DNA of 64,000 bases. It comes from Tribonema minus. Its lineage: Eukaryota > Sar > Xanthophyceae > Tribonematales > Tribonemataceae. A program made the translations under genes and the position numbers. This document shows positions 11,824-22,767 of this stretch, piece after piece; position 1 is the stretch's first letter; every line of letters begins with the position of its first letter. The stretch covers positions 62,001 to 126,000 of the forward strand of contig JAFCMP010000542.1 of the NCBI GenBank assembly GCA_017506865.1. The letters run 5' to 3'. The notes below the pieces were generated by a model. It worked only from the letters and a program-made list of their open reading frames with translations. It ran no database searches and had not been told where the DNA came from.

Positions 11824-14055
11824 CTATCTGAATATCCTGAGAGCAGAATCCCCCTCTACCCCCACTATTCCACTAAAGTCCATTGGTGCTGCCCCCCCTG
11901 CGCCGCCGCCGCCGCCGTGCTCCGAAGCCAGCGCCGCGAGGCGCTTGCACACGCGCTTGTGGTGCCGCGCGTAGTGAGCGCGCTGGCACGCCGCGCTGCA
12001 GTAGCGCACACAGCGGCAGCGCCCGCAGGACTTGAGCGCTGCTGCTTCTGCTGACACCGCCAAGCAGTTCGCGCAGTACAGCGGAGCGTCACCCCCGGGA
12101 AGAACGCCGAGCGCCGCCGCCATGTCCAGTGCTTCGTCGCTCTGCGCGCCCACCGTGGCGGCGAAGAAGGGCACGTAGCGCCGCAGGTGCGGCACGAGGC
12201 GCGGGCAGCGCGCGGCGGCGATGGCGGCGGCGGCAGCAGCAGGGGCGGCTGCAGCAACGGCGGTACCGGGGGCCTCTGCAGCGGCGGCGGCGCTGGCGTG
12301 CTGCAGGGACTTGACGGCGTTCATCGTGTACGGGATGCCATCCTTGATGATCTGGTGATTGGCGTTGCACTCTGCGCCGCAGTCGCAGCCCGCGACCGTG
12401 CACTCCAGCACGCGCAGCGCATCCATCTCGGTCTTGGCGGCGAGCGCAAGGACCCTGGCGCGGCTGCTGATGACGCTCCCGTCGTCATCGCTGAGCCGCG
12501 CTGCCGCGATGTCGTCGTAATTGACCGTGGTGCAGACGTAGAGCATCGCGAGGGTCTTGAGGGCCCTGTGGACGACGATGTGCGTGGCGCACAGCTCGCG
12601 CCGCGCGTCAGCGATCAGCGCCGTGAGCGGAGCGTGGAGGCGCGCGTCCATGTCGCTGTACGGCAGTGCGGCGTCGAGCGCCTCCAGGCGCTGCGACAGC
12701 GCCGACGCCGGCTGCAGGCGCGGCAGCATGGCGCGGCCGTGCAGCCGCAGCGCGCAGCGTGAGCACTGCCACGTCCACGCCGCCAGCTCATCGCCGTCCA
12801 CGTACGCGCGATCGGCAGGATTGGCGGCGGGCCACGGGGAGGAGGCGGGCAGCATCGGCGCAAGCGTACCGCGGCAGCGCCCGGCGGCGGCGGCGGGGCA
12901 CGGCAGGCTGAAGGCGAGGTCGGGCGCCGCGCAGCGCGCGCACGCGCACGCGACGCCGCGGCTGAGCAGCGTCTCCTCGCGGCACGCCTTGGTCGTGTCC
13001 GCGAGCCTGGCCGCGTCGCGCGTGACGGCGTCGCCGGCGGCGATGGCGCGCGTCGCGACGAGCGTCATGTAGCCCGGCGTCGCGCGCGCGCTACGCATGC
13101 AGTTGGGCGCGCACGATGGCGCCATGAAGCCCCCCAGGCGCATGAGGCCGCGCCTGCAGCGGCAGCGGCGGCGGCAGCAGCAGCGGCGGCAGCAGCAGCA
13201 GCGGCGGCGGTGCCACCGGCAGTGGCGGCGGTGGCGGCAGTGGCAGCGGCAACAGCGGCGGCAAAGCCGGCAGTGGTGGCAGTGGCGGCGGCAACGGCGG
13301 CGGCAGTGGCGGCGGTGGTGGAGCGCATCAGCGACGGGGGATGATGATGCGATGCGCTTGTTGTGCAGTACTGACAGTGTGTTGGCGGGAGCCGCAGCGG
13401 GGATGCGAAGGACAGGTGCTTGAGCGGTGATTGAAGGAGATGCGCGCGGGACGTTCACTAGCAGACTTGTGCATTAAACGACATCAGCTGCTGATGCAAC
13501 AAATACTATTCGTCATCTAGTTTGTGTCTGGGGTTACGTGCGCAACGAAGACCATCCACTTCTTCACAATAGTATGCATTATTGTGAGGCACTAGTGCGC
13601 GTCATAAGAAAGCAAGTGCGTGCCGTTCCGGATGATTACCTCTCTTGATACTCATTCGGCAAGAGGCTGAGGTCCATGCCGTACGGCGCAGAGGGGTCAC
13701 CCATAGCAAAGCCATGTGAATAGCCTAGGAGCAGGAATTTGGTAGCGTTGTCCATGTCGATGCCGCCGCCTGCCTCCCGAACGCTGCACTAGCCATATCG
13801 CGGGCCTTCTGAAGGGCGCGAGGGCCGCTCTTCTTGTCCACGAGGAGGTCCAGCAGCGGCAATGCGCTCCGCTGGCATCCTCTTCACCTGCCTCATGAGG
13901 TCAGCGTAGCCTGCAGAGACGACCAGCGGCCTCTCGCGGAGCACAACGTCTCCCGCAGCTATTGCCCTGGTTGCTCTTAGCACTGTGCCCAGCTGCGCAT
14001 CGGGGGCCAGCTCCACACGCTCCAGGCACTCGATGGGGTCAGCGCCGGACGTCAT
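11824..14055 (-). pseudogene. SET-MYND family copy C, exon 1 frameshifted
   Basis: The two-exon layout matches copies B and D: exon 1 at 14055-13640 (donor GAGAG|GTAATC) and exon 2 at 13153-11824 (acceptor CTGCAG|GCGCGG). Exon 2 is open throughout, with SCAPNC, ATRAIAAGDAVT, CACARC and a C-terminal MYND finger. Exon 1 starts well (MTSGADPIECLERVELAPDA) but, compared with copy D, has a 2-nt deletion near 13858 and a 1-nt deletion near 13782. The two together restore the frame, but the stretch between them meets a TAG at about 13791. As written the gene gives only an 88-residue fragment. Recent pseudogenisation or assembly error are both possible, because exon 2 shows no decay. Confidence 0.75.
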
Positions 14056-14292
14056 GGCTTACTTGTTTATTGGCTGTGTCTGCTGTATCGGTGAGATCGT
14101 GTGTCGTGTCGTCGGTGCCGCCCTTGAAGCCCGCATACGCTACTGCTAGGCACTCGGCAAACTGCGCATCTCTCTCCTACTCATACTCATCAGATCCTCA
14201 ACTTCAAGATAGAGTGTAACTTCAACTGGGTCTTCTAATCTAAAAAGATACGCTGCCATCTGCATCACCACCAGCAACACTAGCAAACGAAC
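14056..14292. promoter_or_regulatory. Divergent promoter region, SET-MYND copy C / ankyrin gene
   Basis: The 237 bp between two divergent start codons must hold both promoters if both are transcribed. No TATA box or named motif stands out. The position is the only evidence. Confidence 0.4.
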
Positions 14293-17196
14293 ATGGGGCG
14301 CAACAGGCCTAAGCCAAAGCGGCAGCGCCAGCAGGAGCCCCCTCCTCCAAAGGGCAAGCCGGACGCTGGCTGTGTCTACACAGTGAAGCAGGCGGCTGAG
14401 CTCGAGGCTGGCGAGCAGCGTGACCTGGTGGCTCTGCTGGCCAGCGCCCTGCGTGGATCTGCGGTGCAGCAGCAGCAGCAAGGCCACGAGACCCTGCAGT
14501 TCAGAGATGAAGCCGACTTGATATCCAGGACCCTGAAGGACTACCTGCGCTACATGGAGTTGCTGAAGGAGGCGGAGGGAGAAGACAGGAACCGCTTGGC
14601 GCCGCCCTCCCCCCTAGCAGAGGTGATGACCATTACGACGTGTCGGATCCCACTCTTGATGCGTGCTCAAACGACAAGGGGACTTACTTCAGCTGTGGCC
14701 CGTTCATTTTATCTCTGCGCGCTATATCTCTTATGCAGTCAGGATCGAACCATCTGTCTCTCACGTTCTCTACTGGCTGGCCCCTGATTCCACCCCTGCG
14801 AGCTGTCTCAATCTCTGTTGTAACGATATTGCACCCTGTTGACTACAGGTGTGGCGCATGCACGCCAGCTGCGCGCCACACTACGCCGCCTTCATCACCC
14901 GCCACTTCGGCGCCGGCGCCGCTGTCCCGGGCCCCCCACCCGAAGGCGCTACCGTCATCGCCGAGTACTACCAGAACGCCATCACCGCCTACCAGGTGCG
15001 CTTTGGCGAAATGCCCAAGCCGCAGTTCTGGCCAAAAGGCGGCGGCTACCCTGCCGCCGGCGCCGCCGCCGCCGCTGAGAGCGCGCTGCGCCGCGCGCCA
15101 AAGCTCTTCAGGGGGCCTCCGCCCGAAGACGCGAAGGCGGCAGGCCTGGCCCCGCACTACAACACCATATTCAAGTTTGTGGGGCGCGGCCACTGGCTGT
15201 TTGTCGCGGGCGTGAGCAAGGCGTGGCTGACCGCGTACCGCGCGTACAACGGCCGCTGCCACGCGTGCGCGCCGCGCCACATGCGCGGCCCGCTTCGCGG
15301 CTCTGTCATGGGGCCGCCGCGGCGGTTCTGCAACGAGGCGCGCGCGCGCCCGCGCGCATGTGCCGCATGTGCGAACACGGCGGCAGTTGCGGCGACTACA
15401 CCACCGTGACCAGCTTTGCGGCCGCGTTTGGTTCGCCAGGGCGGGTGAAGCTGGCGGTGGAGGCGGGGCTGCCAGTGGGCGGGATGCCGTGGTCCTTCAA
15501 CTGCCGCGTGAGCGTGAGTCATCATAGCAATTTTCAAAGGCCTATGGGGTGCCTATGTAGTACTGCACGCGGGTGTTGTTGCTGTTGCGGCAGGGTCTCC
15601 AGTGTCAATCCATGTTGTCGTGTGAACACATAGAGGTGCTGAACGGCATACAGACGGCCTGACGCGGGTCTGTACATGTCACTGCTTCTCATCGAGCGAG
15701 AAAATTCATCTGTTGTAGTGCCAAAACATATACGGCACCTAGCTCTCTTCTAGGACTGCCTCACTCAAGCTCCAGTGTGCCCCTTGCACGCACCCCACGG
15801 CTTATGACATCTGCGTCCCTGCGTTCCGCATAACACAGCCGCCACATGCGGCGCGCACTCAACAGCCGCCGCTGCTGCCACCGTCGTCCCCCTTCCACGC
15901 GTTGCCTTCTCGCTCTTACAGCTGGAGTATGCGGCCCGCAGGCATGGCGATGCCCGAACGCTGGCCGCCGCGCGCAAGGCTGGCGTAGCGCTTCACGGCT
16001 ATGCACTGGACGGCGCGGCGGCATCAGGCGACGTCAAGCGCCTGTCGTGGCTGTGGAAGCAGCTTGGCGTGTCCAAGCGCCGCAAGCAGCGCTGCAGCAA
16101 AGCTGAGCGCTGCGACGTCCAGCGCGCGCTGAACGGCGCCGCCGCCGCGGCGCACGGCGGCGCGGCGGCGCTGAACTGGGCTGCCGAGCACCTGCCCCAG
16201 GATCGGGTGTGCTGGTTGGAGGTGGCAGGCAGCGCAGCGGCGGCCAACAACGTGCCGGCCCTGGAGCGCGCTCTCAAGGCGGTGGTGAAGTCTGGGCCGA
16301 AGGTGGAGGCGTACAAGTCGTGCCTGCACTCGTACGCGGCGTCCGCAGGGCATGCAGGGGTCATGGAGCGGCTGCTGGAGCTCGGCATTCAGCTGCCGGC
16401 ACGCTGCTGCCGCATGGGCACTGCTGGTGGCGCTGGCGGCGGCGGTGGCGGCGGCGGTGCTGCTGGCGGCGGCGGCGGCGACGGCAGTGATGGCGAGGAG
16501 TGCGGTCAGTACGACAGCGAGAGCGGCGGTGAAGGGGATGGCGGTGAAGGGGACAGTGGCGGTGAAGGGGACAGTGGCGGCGAAGGGGACAGTGACAGTG
16601 AAGAGGACAGTGATGGTGAAGGGGACAGTGACGGCGAGAGCAAGCCTCATGCCGATTACGGCGGTCTCTCTCCCGAGTCCGAGTATGGCGGCTGGCACAA
16701 TCAGTCTGTTCACAGGTGAGAGCAGCAATCATGGTTGCATGTGTAGTAGTAGAGGTCGAAGGCAGTCTTTTCGTTGAGATTCTTCAGCATCGAAGCTGTG
16801 TTGTTGGCGTTCTTTGGCATCGAAGCTGTGCTTGCTTGGAGTATATGCTGCAAATGGTAAGAGAATTTGGTATGTACTGTAGCACACCTTCCATGTTCAG
16901 TCGGCGTTTTCATGCACCCTCGTGGATCATGACCGTGCCGTACACCGTGCTTCATACGCAAATACACCTTCAGCTCTTCGGCAATTTACATTTCACGAGC
17001 ACCATTTGCTGGAGGTGCAACTCTGCTGACATGTGCATGACACAACGCACGCCTTTGCACGCCTTTCAGGCTGCTCGCGTGCGCCACGGACGGCGGCAGC
17101 GACAGCGTGTGGCGACTCATTGAGCGCCACCTGCCGGCCGCTGTCTGGCAGCGACATAGCACGTGGGAGCACCGCATGGACCTGCGTGACTGGTGA
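14293..17196 (+). CDS. Glycine-rich-domain-like / ankyrin-repeat protein, four exons, one frame break
   Basis: Exons are 14293-14622, 14849-15507, 15922-16715 and 17070-17196. Exons 1-2 join into YLRYMELLKEAEG...LAPPSPLAEVWRMH and later YYQNAITAYQVRFGE and FWPKGG. This resembles the WxxH/FGE pattern of glycine-rich-domain-like (PF07173-type) proteins. Exon 2 then has FVGRGHWLFVAGVSKAW and TSFAAAFGSPGRVKLAVEAG, a head I associate with stramenopile ankyrin proteins. Exon 3 holds degenerate ankyrin-like helices (AAASGDVKRLSWLW, YAASAGHAGVMERLLELG), then a Gly run and an acidic GEGDS repeat. Exon 4 ends the protein. Exon 2 is one base short of frame: reading must shift in the GC dinucleotide run near 15339-15360. 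With that correction the protein is 636 residues. Function is unknown; ankyrin-like repeats usually bind proteins. Confidence 0.7.
16780..16836 (+). repeat. About 30-bp tandem repeat in intron 3
   Basis: Two copies of GGCATCGAAGCTGTG-type sequence lie side by side in the third intron of the ankyrin gene. No function is visible. Confidence 0.6.
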
Positions 17197-19048
17197 AAGC
17201 CGTGAGTCTCAGAACATTCTGCATCATCCTGGATGCACAGTGCGCTGAGTTTGGGATTTAAGCAGGACCTCATTGCACTTGCACCAGTAATATGTGCATT
17301 ACACTAGTGTATGGCCGCCATAACCTGGGCGCAAGAATGAGGGTGGCCTCTATGAACGCTGCATTATCAAAATTTCAAGTGCCTTTGACATTCCGGCCTC
17401 AAGCACCTGGGGCATCAACCCGGTGTACGTCAACGACTATATGTGGGCACACCAAACAGGTCCAACACCCCACTTCATCAACCTGTGGACGGGTTTGCTA
17501 GCTTCGTTGTGTGGACAGTTATATCACGTTGCAGCACTGTACAGTACTCTAATGTTCAGACTGTAGCTTGGAACGTAAAGGGCAGTCAAACCTGTGCACA
17601 CGCCCACCATTGAAATACAAGCTGTTTCTAGCCAGCTTGCGCTAGCCTTGTCTGCTTGTTTTTGCATGGCTCGATCGCCGTGCATGAAAATGCTTTACTT
17701 GTGCAGCGTGTGCTGGCATCGATGCAATGTGCGATACAGCAAGCACCACTTATCCAGTATCGATTTGTGCATTGCGCTGATGCCTGGAGGCTCGGTCTGT
17801 TTGTTGGTGTGCACCACTGCGCGTGTATATAGCCTTGTTGCTTGGGTGACGCGCCTGCTGTTGAACTTTGGCCCGCAACAGTCCTGCTGCATATTTGGCC
17901 CGCAACAGAAGCTGATCAGTTATTATTTTGCATTAAGATGATTCTGCATTGTTTTTTGTGCATAGACATACAGATCTGTATGGCTTCAAATCTGCCCCCT
18001 TGCGAGTTGCTGTGCTCTTGTAATATGCAACAAGTGTGCGGGTTGCCATGCAGCGCTAATAATACCGCATGATAATACTACCGCATGCCGCACCTATTCT
18101 AACCAACCCTCACAAACTGTAAGGCTGCTTACCATTTGCCGCGCCTGTAAAACATTGCCCAGCATCCTAACACTGTTACAATGTTTGTTACCATATGAGC
18201 GTTGTGGCATCACGAAGCGCAGAGGGGGTGTTGACGTAGTATTTCTGCGCTGTCACTGTACATGTACAGTCACAGACCCAGATCCTAAATGCCGATAAAG
18301 GGCTTCTGGTGAGAGCAAGTAATTGGATCTGCAATGTAACCGAATGTGGTCAGGCGGCTTGAGGGGGCTGTTGGGGACCATTTTGCCCATCTTGCCGGCC
18401 ATTTGCTGATCGTGTGGGGCAGGCCAGTCACGGTGTGGACACCACTTGCACAGGAATCTCGAAGTGCAGTAGAAATGACGTGGACTGGCCAAGGATGGAC
18501 ATTGGGCATTGTTGATTATATTTAAGAGCACATTGGCAGTTCATAGCGCTTCAGATACAGCACGCGCAGTGCATGACGGCCGTGATGGCGGCAGCAGCTA
18601 CGCCTGTGTCGCTGCCAATGGCCTCAGCAGAGGCAACGGCGCTCTAACATGTTGTTGCCGCCTGAAGACGTTGATCAATTGAGCGCAGAGGCCGCCTTTC
18701 TGCGCAAATGCGGCAATCACATCTGGGCGGCAAGCGTGTGGATCCCAATGTCGTTGTCATCGAGCCTCATTACAGGGACTGCCGCACTTTTTCCGCACAG
18801 TAGGTGACGCGCCATTCCAACTTCAAGCGACGCGCCTGGTGGCCGAAGTCCGCCCGCCCGCACGCATCCGCGTGCACCCCTGTGGACTTCAAGTTTGGAC
18901 TACAGCAGACCTTCGACACAGTCCTCATTTAAATTATGGCGCCCAGCCGTAGTCGAAGGCGCAAAGAAAGCAGCCCATATGGCTGCTCAACGCGTTTCAC
19001 CTGCAGAAGATCTGAAGTCTTTCTCTGCTAAATCCAACTGGCAGCCAA
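17197..19048. other. Intergenic region without a recognisable gene
   Basis: About 1.85 kb. Open frames are short and of unbiased composition. One block at 18805-18835 (GTGACGCGCCATTCCAACTT and following) recurs at 22687-22717, upstream of MTHFR, so part of it is duplicated. Two short TTTGGCCCGCAACAG copies lie near 17870-17910. I see no gene. Confidence 0.5.
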
Positions 19049-19803
19049 ACTGGCACATGGACCCCAGCCGAGGCGCAGTCACATCCACTGCAGCATCTAC
19101 GCCCACCTAGGAGTCTACGACTTCTATTGATACTGGGTACAGAGCTCACTCGGATTCTGGGTATTCTGATGCGCTGATCCGGCAGTCGTCGGCATCTGCA
19201 AACAACCACACTGTGGCGCAGACTTGCTGTGTTGTTGAGCATTGCTGCACATGCGCGTAGAGCAACTTGAAAGAGTGGCGCTTCAGTGTCTCACCAGCAC
19301 ACGCTGCCATGTCACGGTCTGCACAACACAGTGCGCATGCATCAATCAGTCAGCGTCACACGCCTGGGCATGCGTAATGCTGATCAAGCAGTAAACGGGC
19401 GATCACGCATGAATTTGAAGAGACGCCAAATGAGGGAGGCTGGTTATGTCGCACGTCGTACATGCACCAGTGCTGGGCACAGCTTCCCATCAGGCTCAAC
19501 ATGCAGCGCTGCCCCGCCTACCTACATAGTAGTACTGCCCCATGCATCAGCTCATGGCGGCGCTCAGTAACTTTCAACTTGAAGTTGCTGTGTGCACCGG
19601 TGTGTGCACCCCTGTGGACTTCAAGTTTGGAAAGCGCAGACTTCCACTGAGCAGTCGTCGCATTCCGAATCGATGCCCTGATGCACTGCTGCCAGCAACT
19701 GCCGGAGCTCGTGTGCAGCGGGCATGTGCCCCATGTTGCTCTTCATTTGCGCTGGCTTATTCCGGCCAGACAACGCTGCGGCTGCAGTCGACGTTGCTCT
19801 GCG
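19049..19803 (-). repeat. Duplicated 3' flank of SET-MYND copy D
   Basis: Read on the minus strand it matches the flank of the truncated copy at 6505-7290, including the GGTCCATGTGCCAG block at 19054-19067 and the post-stop GCAGAGCAACG block. It supports duplication of gene plus flank. Confidence 0.65.
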
Positions 19804-22571
19804 CTATCTGACCACCCTGAGAGCAGCGTCCCCCTCCCCGCTCATTCCACTAAAGTCCACTGGTGCTGCCCCCCCTGCGCCGCCGCCGCCGGCCAGCGCC
19901 GCGAAGCGCTTGCACACGCGCTTGTGGTGCCCCGCGTAGTGAGCGCGCTGGCACGCCGCGCCGCAGTAGCGCACGCAGTGGCAGCGCCCGCAGGACTTGA
20001 GCGCCGTTACCGCGGCCGCCACCGCCGCCGCCGCGCCGCGCGCCGCCGGCACCGCGCAGCAGTTTGCGCAGTACAGCGGAGCGTCACCCCCCGGGAGAAC
20101 GCCGAGCGCTGCCGCCATCTCCTGTGCTTCGTCGCTCTGAGGGCCAAGCATGGTGGCGACGACGGGCACATAGCGTCGCAGGTGCGGCACGAGGCGCGGG
20201 CAGCGCGCCGCGGCGATGGCAGCAGCGGCAGCAGCAGCAGCAGGGGCGGCCGTGGCGACGGCGGCGGCGGCAGCCGCAGCAGGGGCGGTCGCGGCGACGG
20301 CGGTGGCGGCAGCATCAGCAGGGGCGGCGGTAGCAGCAGCGTTGGCCCCGGGGGGCACGGCGGCGGCGGCGATGCTGGCGTGCTGCAGCGACTTGAGGGC
20401 GTTCAGCGCGTATGGGACGCCATCCTTCATGGACGGGTGCACGGCGTCGCACTCAGCGCCGCGGTCACAGCCCGCGACCGTGCACTCCAGCACGCGCAGC
20501 GCGTCCATCTCGGTCTTGGCGGCGAGCGCGTGGACCCTGGCGCGGCTGGTGATGACGCTGCCGTCCTCGTCGCTGAGCCGCGTTACTGCCATGTCGTTGC
20601 AGTTGGCCGCGGCGGTGGCGTACAGCGTCGCAAGCGACCCCAGGGCGCTGCGGACGATGATGTGCGTGGCGCACAGCTGCCGCCGCGCGTCCGCGATCAG
20701 CGCCGTCAGCGGAGCGTGGAGGCTCAGCTTTATGGCGCCGCTCTGCATCGCGGCGTTTAGCGCCTCCAGGCGGCGCGACGCCACCTCGACTGGCGCCAAG
20801 CGCGGCAGCACGGCGTCGCCGCGCAGCTGCAGCGCGCAGCGCGAGCACTGCCACGTCCACGCCGCCAGCTCGCCCTTGTGCAGCGCTGTGCAGGCGCGGC
20901 TGCCGGGCTTGGAGGGCCGCAAGGAGGCGAGCAGCAGCGGCGCGAGCGTGCCGCAGCAGCGCTCAGCAGCAGAGGCGGGGCACGGCAGGCCGAAGCCGAC
21001 GTCGGGCGCGCCGCAGCGCGCGCACGCGCACGCGTAGCCGCGGCGGAGCAGCGTCTCCTCGCGGCGCGCGCGCGTCGTGTCCGCGAGCTTGACGGTCTCG
21101 CGCGTGATGGTCTCGCCGGCGGCGATGGCGCGCGTCGCGACGAGCGTCATGTAGTGGGGCGTCGCGCGCACGCTGCGCATGCAGTTGGGCGCGCACGACG
21201 GCGCGGTCCAGCCCGCCAGGCGCAAGAAGCCGCGCCTGCGGCAGCAGCGGCGGCGGCGGCGGCAGTGGCGGCGGCGGCAGCGGCGGCAGTGGCGACGGCG
21301 GCGGCGACGGCAGCGGCGGTGGCGGCAGCATGCGTCAGCGACCGGGGATGATGATGCGATGTGCTTGTTGTGCAGTTCTGTAGCACGGTAGCGGCCTTGT
21401 TGTCAGCGGGAGTGGTAGAGGGGACGGGAAGCACAGGTGCTTGCAGCGCGGGGCAATTAGAGGTAGAGCGCACGGAAACTTCATCAGCAAACACATGAGA
21501 TTTACTGCGCCTCGTTCAGCTGGGTGACGAGCTCAAGCTACTTCAAGCTGAACATTGAAGCACATGCATCGCCCTGGTTTCAATTGCTGGCACTGCGTGC
21601 TATGATGCCATGGCCCATGATGCAAAGCAGAAATCGAGGCAAAGCGTCTTGACAATACAAGCAAGCGAAGGTAACATCACAAAAACGCTCATGTTTTTTT
21701 TTTGCAGAAGCAGATGGTGTTGATTTTTTATGCGCGGTACTTCAGAACATCAATTCACGCATGTGGAATCATTGCTTGTTGCAGTTCCTGTCCGATACCA
21801 TAAAGCTAAAGCTAAAGCTAACTTTTAAAACAGCAAGGAAGCCCATATGTAATGCCATCCGCATTAGGCAGCCAAACCCTTTATTTTGTGCTTCACGGTC
21901 TCGACACACCGTAATGACGCGTTCACTAACTACCAGTGTGGATTTGCACCGTGCGGTGTGCATGAAACGACAATCATTCAGCTGCTAGTGCATCAAATAT
22001 TACTCATCATCAAATTTTGTGTTTGTGGTTTGCGTCTGCAAGACGGCAATGCACTTCTTTATAACAAAAATGACTACTGTGAGACACTGATGTGCAGCAC
22101 GAGACAGCGGGTGCCACAAAGCGTGTGCCGTTCGGATGATTACCTCTCTTGCCACTCATTCGGCAGGCAGCTGAGGTGATGCGCCACCCCGCCGTAGGGC
22201 ACAGAGGCGGCAGGCATAGCCAGCCCTTGTGCAAGGCCTAGGAGCACAAATCTGGTCGCGATGTCCATGTCGATGCCGCCACCTGCCTCCCGAACCGCCC
22301 CAACAGCCACAGTGCGAGCCTGCTGGAGGGATAGCCGGGCGCTGTTCTGGTCCACGAAGAGGTCCAGCAGCTCAGCGATGCGCTCCGCTGGCATCATCTT
22401 CACCTGCCTCGTCAGATCCGCGTAGCTTGCATACAACACCAAAGGTCCCTCGCAGAGCACAATGTCTCCCGCAGCTATCTCCCTGGTTGCTTGTAGCACT
22501 CTGCCCAGCTGCGCATCGGGGGCCAGCTCCACGCGCTCCAGGCACTCGATGGGGTCAGCGCCGGACGTCAT
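19804..22571 (-). CDS. SET-domain protein with C-terminal MYND zinc finger (copy D, intact)
   Basis: Exon 1 is 22571-22144 (donor GAGAG|GTAATC) and exon 2 is 21235-19804 (acceptor CCGCAG|GCGCGG). The phases fit and give 619 residues. Exon 1 starts MTSGADPIECLERVELAPDA, with the SET N-part (LGRVLQATREIAAGDIVL) and IDMDIATRFVLLGLAQG. Exon 2 has SCAPNC, ATRAIAAGETIT, CACARC, a long Ala/Pro run at about 345-395 that is longer than in its paralogs, and a MYND finger near the C-terminus. The Asn-His of the canonical SET NHSC is replaced (TAPSC), as in the other copies. The likely role is protein lysine methylation or MYND-mediated binding. It faces MTHFR across a short shared upstream region. It is the best preserved minus-strand member and the reference for judging copy C. 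Confidence 0.8.
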
Positions 22572-22767
22572 AGATTGATCACCTTCTGATTCGCTTCTGC
22601 TGTGTCAATATAATGAGGTGATGCCTTGTCGCGTCGAGTCGTCAGCAACAACAAGGTCTACGAATCGATCGATTGCAAGGAAAGGGTGACGCGCCATTTC
22701 AACTTCAAGACGACGCGCCTGTGGCTAAAGTTGAATCTGGCATGCGGCACTTATTTTGGCGACTACT
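22572..22767. promoter_or_regulatory. Divergent promoter region, SET-MYND copy D / MTHFR
   Basis: Only 196 bp separate the two start codons. It contains a block (22687-22717) shared with 18805-18835. No TATA box is evident. Confidence 0.4.

Noticed and set aside
18648..18804. Short plus-strand frame starting MLLPPEDVDQLSAEAAF
   Set aside because: Protein-like start but only 52 codons, with no domain or paralog. A frame-shifted reading also ends at once.
19681..20760. Plus-strand open frame (359 codons) opposite SET-MYND copy D
   Set aside because: Arg/Gly/Ala-rich shadow of the real exon. The MYND and SET motifs are on the other strand and conserved in paralogs.
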